Shown here one piece after another: positions 1-4,524 of a DNA stretch of 5,138 nt. The stretch spans positions 1,173-6,310 of the forward strand of contig QHRT01000470.1 of the NCBI GenBank assembly GCA_003220195.1, read 5' to 3'. Below the pieces are notes generated by a model. It ran no database searches. It was not told the DNA's origin and saw only the letters and a list, made by a program, of their open reading frames with translations. Positions within the stretch are counted from its first letter, which is position 1. The number at the start of each line of letters is the position of its first letter. The position numbers were made by a program, and so were the translations under genes. The DNA comes from Candidatus Rokuibacteriota bacterium. Its GTDB lineage: Bacteria > Methylomirabilota > Methylomirabilia > Rokubacteriales > CSP1-6.

Positions 1-23
1 GTCAGGGTCGAGAGAGGAGAGCC

Positions 24-173
24 ATGATGGACAGGATGCGTCGTTCACCGCACCCGGACGACGAGCCCGTCGCGCCGCGACGGGTGGTCGAGGAACCTGA
101 AATCGATCCCGAAGAGCCGGACCCGGCCGACGACGATGTCGACGAGCCGGCGATTGAGCCGCCCGTGCGGTGA
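24..173 (+). CDS. small acidic proline-rich peptide, unknown function
   Basis: This is a 49-residue reading frame starting ATGATG, with a good ribosome binding site (GAGAGGAGA at 11-19) and a TGA stop at 171-173. The product has 17 Asp/Glu, 6 Arg, no Lys, no Cys and 11 Pro. It begins with a short basic stretch (RMRRS) and the rest is acidic, with runs such as EEPEIDPEEPDPADDD. It has no hydrophobic core, signal peptide or membrane segment, so it is probably disordered. It lies 20 nt upstream of the HesB-like gene at 194 in the same direction, so the two may be co-transcribed and possibly translationally coupled. I do not recognise a family. The strong RBS and the spacing are the main support; the short length and the low complexity of the peptide keep confidence moderate. 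Confidence 0.5.
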   Translation: MMDRMRRSPHPDDEPVAPRRVVEEPEIDPEEPDPADDDVDEPAIEPPVR

Positions 174-193
174 GCGTGTGAGGATCCGAAGAG

Positions 194-475
194 ATGGTGA
201 ACGTGACGGAGCGCGCGAAGGCGAGGTTGAAGAAGCTGCTGAGCTCGAAGAGCGACGACCTGTCGCTCGGCCTCCGGCTCGGGAGAACGACGTCAGGAGC
301 GCTCGGCATCTTCCCGGACCATGAGCACGCCGACGACCAGGTGGTCGAGCACGAGGGCGTGCGCGTGTTGCTGGTGGGGAAGGACCTCGCGGACAAGGTC
401 GAGGGCGGGACGATCGATTACGATGAGGGTGGCGGCCCGGGTTCGGGACTCGTGATCAAGAAACGGGCCGCGTAA
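194..475 (+). CDS. HesB/IscA-like (A-type carrier fold) protein lacking all cysteines
   Basis: The product is 93 residues. Its pattern matches the HesB/IscA fold: an N-terminal helix (VTERAKARLKKLL), then a GLRLG strand with a TSG turn at about 26-34, a DDQVVEHEGVRVLLV segment at about 47-61 corresponding to the IscA part that precedes the 'D-G-T' region, and GGTIDY at about 71-76. Known A-type carriers bind Fe-S clusters or iron through one Cys after the TSG turn and a C-terminal Cys-x-Cys. Here the turn reads TSGALG, the C-terminus is IKKRAA, and the protein contains no cysteine. Normal cluster transfer is therefore unlikely, and a structural or other binding role is an inference. The start is fixed by the matching MV-VTERAK start of the paralogue at 1660. 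The upstream RBS is weak (GAGGAT, 180-185), which fits coupling to the small gene before it. The fold assignment is likely; the function is not known. Confidence 0.85.
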   Translation: MVNVTERAKARLKKLLSSKSDDLSLGLRLGRTTSGALGIFPDHEHADDQVVEHEGVRVLLVGKDLADKVEGGTIDYDEGGGPGSGLVIKKRAA

Positions 476-508
476 CGTGAGATGACAACCGCCACCATCG
501 AGGCCTCG

Positions 509-554
509 CCGACGGAGACGCGTGGCGCCCGGCCGGGCCACGCGCCTCCGTCGG
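509..554. terminator. strong hairpin between convergent genes, probable bidirectional terminator
   Basis: An 18-nt arm at 509-526 (CCGACGGAGACGCGTGGC) is the inverse complement of 537-554 apart from one A·C mismatch. The loop is the 10 nt GCCCGGCCGG. The hairpin starts 34 nt after the stop of the + strand HesB-like gene and ends 69 nt before the end of the convergent - strand gene, which is where a shared terminator would be expected. No T-run follows on either strand, so it is not a classic intrinsic terminator. It could instead block 3' exonuclease decay or be a dispersed repeat. A smaller hairpin (ACTCC/GGAGT, 598-612) lies nearer the - strand stop. Confidence 0.55.
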
Positions 555-622
555 AGCGCGCACAGTCGTCCGTGCTCGCTTCACTCTGCGACGCACAACT
601 CCCGCGAGGAGTAGAGCGCGCC

Positions 623-1054
623 TCAGTACTTCGGCGAACCGCCTGGCGGCGTCGATGGAGACGGCGTGGAGGGCCCGCCGGGGGGTCGCCGTTCCGTGGG
701 TGGTGATGCGGCCGGCTGCTTGACCGCGAGATCCGTCAAGACCTTGTCTCCGTTCTGTTCCGTGTACCGCGCCACGACGGTGTCGCCCTCCGCAAGGACG
801 CCTGGCCGGACTGCTTGTCCCGGCGGCGGCACGAGGGTCGTGCCATCCATCAGCGTGATTGCCCTTCCGGAAGGATCGACGCTCTTGACCTGACCTTCGA
901 TGACCTGCCCCGATCCCTGCGGTGGCGTTGTGCCTGGCGTTGGCGGCCGCTGCTCCGGCGGCGGTGTCGGGACCGGCGTCTGGGCGACCGCAACGGCGAC
1001 AAAGATCATCGAACCCACAATCATGGTCGCGTTGAACATCTTGAACGTTCTCAT
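623..1054 (-). CDS. secreted proline-rich protein with DUF1344-like beta domain
   Basis: The product is 143 residues. The ATG at 1054 is chosen because GGGAGGTC (1068-1061) lies six bases upstream and a clear signal peptide follows: basic MRTFK, a hydrophobic stretch to about residue 22, and probable cleavage after AVA near residue 24. In-frame sequence further upstream (to 1231) is charged and unlike a protein start. The mature protein begins with a Pro/Thr-rich linker (about 26-46). It then has a compact domain (about 50-112: GQVKSVDPSGRAITLMDGTT, later EGDTVVARY and KVLTDLAV), and ends in a second Pro/Ser/Gly-rich tail to PKY. The domain layout, a strand, D-x-SGR, a second strand, D-G-T and then G-D-x-V, resembles the small exported DUF1344 family, which has no established function. 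The Pro-rich flanks suggest a periplasmic or surface location. It converges on the HesB-like gene at 194. Confidence 0.8.
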   Translation of the reverse strand: MRTFKMFNATMIVGSMIFVAVAVAQTPVPTPPPEQRPPTPGTTPPQGSGQVIEGQVKSVDPSGRAITLMDGTTLVPPPGQAVRPGVLAEGDTVVARYTEQNGDKVLTDLAVKQPAASPPTERRPPGGPSTPSPSTPPGGSPKY

Positions 1055-1125
1055 ATCTTCGACCTCCCTGTTGGCATCGTTACACCGCGCATGGTTCCGG
1101 CTCGGCTGATCGCGCTCGTCTACTC

Positions 1126-1160
1126 TCCTGTTTCTCTGGATCTTTCCTGTTCTCTGGATC
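1126..1160. repeat. tandem 16/17-bp direct repeat upstream of the secreted-protein gene
   Basis: TCCTGTTTCTCTGGATC (1126-1142) recurs as TCCTGTTCTCTGGATC (1145-1160), differing by a single T. The repeat period is 19 bp, close to two helical turns. Read on the - strand, it lies 72-106 nt upstream of the start at 1054. That position and spacing would suit a pair of sites for a DNA-binding protein, or a chance slippage duplication. No clear -10/-35 pair was found between it and the gene. Confidence 0.5.
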
Positions 1161-1255
1161 GAGTCGTCGGTCGCCACATGCGGCGAGTGCCGGGGCAATC
1201 GGTGCAAGCCACTTGCCGGCGGGCGCGTCACCGCCGCGGTTCAGATGGCGCTTCC

Positions 1256-1284
1256 TTGACGGAATCTGCTTCGAGCGTGAGCGT
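1256..1284 (+). promoter_or_regulatory. shared upstream block, copy A (candidate promoter or operator)
   Basis: TTGACG (1256-1261) is followed after eight bases by TTCGAGCGTGAGCGT (1270-1284). The same arrangement occurs at 1984-2012, with one difference in the 21 constrained positions. Here the block ends 19 nt before the ATG at 1304, with AAGGAGAGG in between. TTGACG resembles a sigma-70 -35 element, but the hexamer 17 nt downstream is GAGCGT rather than TATAAT, so an alternative sigma factor or a repressor site is as likely. The repeat of the block is observed; the regulatory role is inferred. Confidence 0.35.
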
Positions 1285-1303
1285 ATGACTGAAAAGGAGA
1301 GGC

Positions 1304-1510
1304 ATGAGAGTCGAGCGCATCGCGGCTCGACAGCGGGCGTCGAACCTGGCCGGTGACGGGTTCGTGAACATCCCGCTCGAAGCGTCGAGCGACTGGCAGA
1401 TGGCTGGTCGCGGCGGCTTCGGTCGTGTCGGCCCGGGCACAGTCGGGTCAGACGGCGGGCCGGGAATCTGGTGTATACCCGATCCCGTCGTCCCTCCTGC
1501 GCGCCCCTGA
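1304..1510 (+). CDS. doubtful 68-residue ORF, unknown
   Basis: The frame has an ATG preceded by AAAGGAGAGG (1293-1302) and by the same upstream block that precedes the real gene at 2033. It is followed 16 nt after its stop by a GC hairpin (1526-1545). These signals are the case for it. Against it, the product (starts MRVERIAARQRAS) has no recognisable domain, signal peptide or membrane segment. The second half (about residue 35 onward) is Gly/Pro-rich, with codon use less GC-biased at the third position than the neighbouring genes. It may be a decayed or rearranged gene start left by the duplication that produced the two gene pairs, or an unrelated small protein. Confidence 0.25.
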   Translation: MRVERIAARQRASNLAGDGFVNIPLEASSDWQMAGRGGFGRVGPGTVGSDGGPGIWCIPDPVVPPARP

Positions 1511-1525
1511 AGGAAATGCATTCCG

Positions 1526-1545
1526 GCGCCCCGCGAACGGGGCGC
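1526..1545 (+). terminator. GC-rich hairpin, possible terminator or leader structure
   Basis: GCGCCCCG (1526-1533), a CGAA tetraloop and CGGGGCGC (1538-1545) form a perfect 8-bp stem. It sits 16 nt after the stop of the doubtful ORF at 1304-1510 and 114 nt before the HesB-like start at 1660. No T-run follows, so termination is uncertain. It could equally be a structured 5' leader element of the downstream gene. Confidence 0.35.
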
Positions 1546-1659
1546 GCGCTCGTCTCCCGGCGCAGGCATGCCGGAGGCCGCGCTCGGGTCTCTGATGCTT
1601 TGCGAGGGAGATCGGGTGGCGAGAGACTGAGATCCGACTCGGGAGGAGGAGTCCGCGAC

Positions 1660-1926
1660 ATGGTGACTGTCACCGAGCGCGCCAAGGAGAAGCTGAAGTG
1701 TCTCCTGGAGGAAGAGGTCGACGACCCGTCGGTGGGGTTCCGGCTCGAGGGGACATCCGGACAGTTTGCCGTCTTCCCCGATCGCGCCGAGCCTGACGAT
1801 CAGGTCGTCGTCCACGAAGGGGCGGTCGTGCTGCTGGTGGATCGGACGATGGCCGAGTGCGTCGGCGGCGCAACGATCGACTACGAGGAAGATCAGGCCG
1901 GCCCGCATTTCGTGGTCAAGAAGTGA
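1660..1926 (+). CDS. second HesB/IscA-like protein without the canonical cysteines
   Basis: The product is 88 residues. The ATG at 1660 is preceded by the strong RBS GGGAGGAGGA (1641-1650), and the protein starts MVTVTERAKEKLK, matching the paralogue at 194. An open frame extends upstream to 1471 but reads as low-complexity sequence. About half the residues match the paralogue in a hand alignment, including the helix, the TSG turn, FPD, DDQVV-HEG, VLLV and TIDY. The turn reads TSGQFA, where IscA has TSGCSG, and the C-terminus stops at FVVKK without Cys-x-Cys. Its only two cysteines (about residues 14 and 67) are not at A-type ligand positions. By family it belongs with A-type Fe-S carriers, but it lacks their ligands, so cluster transfer is doubtful. 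The next gene, 106 nt downstream in the same direction, encodes a small exported protein. Confidence 0.85.
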   Translation: MVTVTERAKEKLKCLLEEEVDDPSVGFRLEGTSGQFAVFPDRAEPDDQVVVHEGAVVLLVDRTMAECVGGATIDYEEDQAGPHFVVKK

Positions 1927-1983
1927 GTCGCCGAGAGAGACGCATGGTCACGTTCGTCGCGACCGGCGTGGCCCGGCTCGAAG

Positions 1984-2012
1984 TTGACGCGCTCCGTTTC
2001 GAGCGCGAGCGT
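1984..2012 (+). promoter_or_regulatory. shared upstream block, copy B (candidate promoter or operator)
   Basis: TTGACG (1984-1989), eight bases, then TTCGAGCGCGAGCGT (1998-2012), ending 20 nt before the ATG at 2033. This is the counterpart of 1256-1284, with the same internal spacing and nearly the same distance to a start codon. GAGCGY-GAGCGT is itself a short tandem hexamer. If it is a promoter, the gene at 2033 could be transcribed separately from the HesB-like gene 58 nt upstream of the block. The role is inferred from repetition and position only. Confidence 0.35.
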
Positions 2013-2032
2013 GGGATCGAGGAGAGGCTGCG

Positions 2033-2338
2033 ATGAAGATGCTGATCCTGGGACTGTGCGCGTTGACGCTGTTCGCGGCGTCGCCGGCGATGTCGGCCGA
2101 GCAGCGAGACGAGAACGGCGAGGTGAAGCTGCGTGGCGAAGTGGTCGATATCGATCGGGCCAGCGGGCGCGTTGCGCTGGCGACCGAAGCGGGGCGGCTG
2201 GTGCTGAGTGTGTCGCCGCGCGAGCTCGCCGGCGTTCGCGTCGGCGACGTTCTCGAAGTCGTGTTGCTGGCGCCTGACGACGACGGCGACCGGTACGGGC
2301 CGGAGGAGTTTCCCGCCGTGTCTCCGCGCACGATCTGA
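2033..2338 (+). CDS. small secreted beta-domain protein, DUF1344-like
   Basis: The product is 101 residues, with RBS AGGAGAGG (2020-2027) five bases before the ATG. Residues 1-22 form a classic signal peptide (MKMLILGLCALTLFAA) with an Ala-x-Ala-type end at AMSA, cleaved before EQ. The mature domain (about 31-80) reads VKLRGEVVDIDRASGRVAL, then GRLVLSV and VRVGDVLEVVLLA. This is the same order of strands, D-x-(A)SGR and G-D-V seen in the secreted protein at 623-1054, without the Pro-rich flanks. The tail is acidic (PDDDGDRYGPEEF). It has no cysteines after the signal peptide. It resembles small exported OB-like or DUF1344-type proteins of unknown function. Its position after a HesB-like gene repeats the pairing seen at 194/623. 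Confidence 0.8.
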   Translation: MKMLILGLCALTLFAASPAMSAEQRDENGEVKLRGEVVDIDRASGRVALATEAGRLVLSVSPRELAGVRVGDVLEVVLLAPDDDGDRYGPEEFPAVSPRTI

Positions 2339-2383
2339 GGCGCCAGCTGCGTCCGGCTCACCCCGATCGGCAATGGCATGGGT

Positions 2384-2405
2384 CGGCGCTCCGCCGCTTC
2401 TTCTG
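2384..2405 (+). terminator. weak intrinsic-type terminator after the secreted-protein gene
   Basis: CGGCG (2384-2388), loop CTC and CGCCG (2392-2396) are followed by the pyrimidine tract CTTCTTCT. The element lies 46 nt after the stop at 2338 and just before the convergent transporter's end at 2423. The stem is only 5 bp and the tract is mixed C/T, so the call is weak. Confidence 0.3.
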
Positions 2406-2422
2406 CGACTCCTCCTCGCGCG

Positions 2423-3635
2423 TCACGCGTCGATCGGCGCTTCCCCATCCCTGCGGCTCATCAAGACGCGTGGCATGAACGGAATGAAGATCAGCACGAG
2501 GGCCGTGGTGCCCGCGTTCAGCCAGACGAGTCCCGGGAAGGTCCAGTGCTGGCTGTCGATCAGCCAGGATCCGATGACATCGGAGCCGCCGAGGGCGAAG
2601 TTGCGTGCGCTCATCATCAGCGCGAATCCGAGGCTCTCGCAGCCGCGCGGGGTGGCGCGCACGGCCATGTCCATCAGCGCGAGCTCCGACCACATGGTGA
2701 TCAGGCCGCCGATCGCGTGGATGGCCGGCGCCGTATCGCGCGCATAGAAAAGATAGAGCAGCGTGCCGAGGGCGTTGATGGCGATGCCCACGCTCAGCAG
2801 CTGGCGCAACGTGAACCGACGGCACGCGACGGCATACAGCGCGGCGCCGGCGAAGCCCGCCGCGCCCTCGATCGTCTCCATCAGACCGACGTACGGCGCG
2901 CTGAACTTCAGCACGCCCGTTTGCATGTAGAGGAGCGGCGTCTGGAAGCCCGGTGAGATGTAGACGAGGGCGAGAAAGACTCCCGCAGCCCAGAGTGACG
3001 GCGACCTGACGAGCGTGACGAGTTGCGCGCCGGCGTGTGGTAATCGTGAGGACGAGGAGCAGCGCGGTGGCGACGCCGACGGTCCAGCCGAACGCCATCG
3101 TGGCGAGATACCCTCCCAGGATGCCGTTGCCCAGCGAGACCGCGCTCTGCACCGCCTGGCGAAGCGATGTCACGCGTCCCGAGATGACGAACTTCTGCCC
3201 GGCCTCGACCATGAGCCCGCCCATCACCGTGCTCGCCACGACCATGAACGCATTGGTGGCGAACGCCGCGATCGCGAGCCAGCGGTACGTCGGGGGAAGC
3301 ACGCCCATCATGAACCAGCTCAGCGCGGCCATCCCGGCGCCGATCATCATGTAGTGACGGCGACGCGTGCCGAAGAGCGGGAACGCGTCCGACAGGATGC
3401 CGGCGACGGGCTTGACGTTCCACGCGAACGTCGTCACGAACGTGAACGTCGCCACGGCTTCTGCGGAAAGGCCCAGGTGGTCCTTGAGGAAGAGCCGGAG
3501 CGGGAGACGACCGATCACGCCGGGCTGGCAGAACGTGGTGACGAAGGCGCCGAGGCCGATCATGAGGTAGTACTGGCGCAGCGTGAGCCCGGTGTCGGGC
3601 ACGGGCGCGGTGAGGTCCGTGGATGACCGGAGCAC
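2423..3635 (-). pseudogene. BT1/folate-biopterin-type MFS transporter, frame broken near 3035
   Basis: This is a multi-pass inner-membrane transporter of the BT1 (folate-biopterin transporter) branch of the MFS. The first half, read from 3635 to about 3036, carries a first membrane helix (YYLMIGLGAFVTTF), LPLRLFLKDHLGLS, WNVKPVAGILSDAFPLFGTR and RRHYMM, the LKD and KP-x-x-G-x-L-S-D signatures of BT1. The second half is in the next frame, from about 3034 to the stop at 2423, and contains LVYISPGFQTPLLYMQT, VLKFSAPYVGL, and the late-helix motif TPRGCESLGFALMMSARNF. One extra base near 3035 separates them. Removing it gives about 403 residues, normal for the family. Uninterrupted, the first frame runs on to 2358 as Arg-rich nonsense. 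The start is uncertain: GTG 3635 is eight bases past the aldolase stop, while GTG 3689 or 3680 would overlap that gene. The gene may be broken in the cell or by a sequence error. The substrate is unknown. Confidence 0.8.
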
Positions 3636-3643
3636 AGCGGCGC

Positions 3644-4468
3644 TTACGGCCTCGCGCCCCCCAACGCCCTCTGCCTCCACAGCTCCCACGGGCGGTCGAT
3701 CGTCCCGCCGACGTTGCTCGACGCCTTCCGCGCTTCTTCCGGGTCGAGATACGTCACCGGCCCGCCGAGCGCCATCGCCTGCGCCTGGAGTCGCGCGTTC
3801 ATCTCCGTGTAGACGCTGCGGAAGACGGCGATACGAACCGACGGGGCGACCACGACGGCGCCGTGGCCACGCATCAGTGCGACAGGACGTGCGCCCAGCG
3901 TCTGCGCGAGCGCACGCCCGAGCGCGGAGTTCCGGACCAGCATGTCCGTCGATTCGCCGGCCGCCTTCTTGATGTCGAACACCGGCACGCCGCCGCCGAG
4001 AAATGCGCTCATGTGGTAGAGCGGCAGGAGAGGCGCCGTCGTGACGCCGAACGGGATGACCGACGGCGAATGGTTATGGACGACCGCAAGGACGTCCGGA
4101 CGCGCCTTGTAGATCTCGCCGTGGATGAAGCGCTCGATGAACCCGGTGCGCCCTCGCGGATCGACCGGCACGCTGTCGAGATCCCACTCCATGATGTCGG
4201 CGGCGGTGACGAGCGCGGGCCCCAGCGAGCGGGACAGCAAGTACCGGTTCGGATCGCGATCGTGGCGCACGCTCACGTGGCCGTAGCCGTCGAGCACGCC
4301 CTGATCGGCCAGGATGCGGTTCGCCGCCACCAGATCCTCGATCAGCGCCGGGGCCGCGGGGCCGGCCGTCGTCGGCGCCGTCTGCGCCAGGACGCGTCGC
4401 GCTGAACCGAACGCCGCGAACACCGCCGCTCCGCCGGTCACGAAATTCCTTCGCGTCACACAGGGCAT
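3644..4468 (-). CDS. Tat-exported class II aldolase/adducin-fold protein
   Basis: The product is 274 residues. The ATG at 4468 has RBS GGAGG (4480-4476) seven bases upstream; the frame stays open further upstream but overlaps the hydrolase gene. Residues 5-11 (TRRNFVT) form a twin-arginine signal, followed by an Ala/Gly/Phe-rich stretch and probable cleavage near VLA-QT (residue 28). The rest fits the metal-dependent class II aldolase fold: GYGHVSVR at 61-68, ERFIHGEIY at 112-120, HNHSP at 131-135, and MRGHG at 199-203. By comparison with L-fuculose-1-phosphate aldolase, H131, H133 and H202 are the metal ligands and E112 the catalytic acid/base; the spacing of 19 from E to the first His matches. 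The reaction could be an aldol cleavage, a decarboxylation or a dehydration; the substrate is unknown. Export is unusual for enzymes that normally act on cytoplasmic sugar phosphates. The neighbouring hydrolase is 56 nt upstream and the transporter follows directly, so an operon is likely. Confidence 0.9.
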   Translation of the reverse strand: MPCVTRRNFVTGGAAVFAAFGSARRVLAQTAPTTAGPAAPALIEDLVAANRILADQGVLDGYGHVSVRHDRDPNRYLLSRSLGPALVTAADIMEWDLDSVPVDPRGRTGFIERFIHGEIYKARPDVLAVVHNHSPSVIPFGVTTAPLLPLYHMSAFLGGGVPVFDIKKAAGESTDMLVRNSALGRALAQTLGARPVALMRGHGAVVVAPSVRIAVFRSVYTEMNARLQAQAMALGGPVTYLDPEEARKASSNVGGTIDRPWELWRQRALGGARP

Positions 4469-4524
4469 GCGGGCACCTCCAGTGCGACTGAACACGTCGG
4501 CGCAGCAGTTCTTCGATGACAAGC

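Larger units (their letters stand above)
1055..1659. other. 605-base stretch without a confident gene
   Basis: This stretch lies between the divergent starts at 1054 (-) and 1660 (+). It contains the tandem repeat at 1126-1160, the shared upstream block at 1256-1284, a weak 68-codon + strand ORF at 1304-1510, and a GC hairpin at 1526-1545. Long - strand reading frames cross it (for example 1080-1685 and 1228-1908). Their products are rich in Arg/Pro/Ser with no domain pattern, and they run antisense through the start of the HesB-like gene at 1660, so they are treated as shadows. Outside the listed items I see nothing definite. Confidence 0.6.

Noticed and set aside
482..706. 74-codon + strand ORF starting just after the first HesB-like gene
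   Set aside because: It runs through the strong hairpin and into the convergent secreted-protein gene, has no good RBS, and its product is Arg/Trp/Gly low-complexity sequence.
1055..1231. N-terminal extension of the secreted-protein gene up to 1231
   Set aside because: The extension is highly charged, and the internal ATG at 1054 has both a strong RBS and a signal peptide directly after it.
1256..1290. Classical sigma-70 promoter using TTGACG and TATGAC
   Set aside because: The TATGAC at 1284-1289 is 22 bases from TTGACG, too far for a normal spacer, and transcription would begin at the RBS.
1471..1659. N-terminal extension of the second HesB-like gene
   Set aside because: The paralogue begins at the equivalent of 1660, and a strong RBS lies at 1641-1650. 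The extension is low-complexity and spans the hairpin at 1526-1545.
1080..1908. Two long - strand ORFs (1080-1685 and 1228-1908) across the gene-poor stretch
   Set aside because: The products are rich in Arg, Pro and Ser with no domain pattern, and they run antisense through the start of the HesB-like gene at 1660. GC-rich DNA gives such open frames by default.
1946..1964. Short imperfect hairpin after the second HesB-like gene
   Set aside because: Only a 7-bp stem with one mismatch and no T-run; not enough to call a terminator.
2358..2422. Uninterrupted 443-codon reading of the transporter ending at 2358
   Set aside because: After about codon 218 this frame gives Arg/His-rich sequence, while clear membrane helices and BT1 motifs continue in the neighbouring frame to 2423.
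3015..4405. Long + strand ORFs opposite the transporter and aldolase genes
   Set aside because: Their products are Arg/His/Asp-rich without domains, and the opposite strand encodes recognisable conserved proteins.
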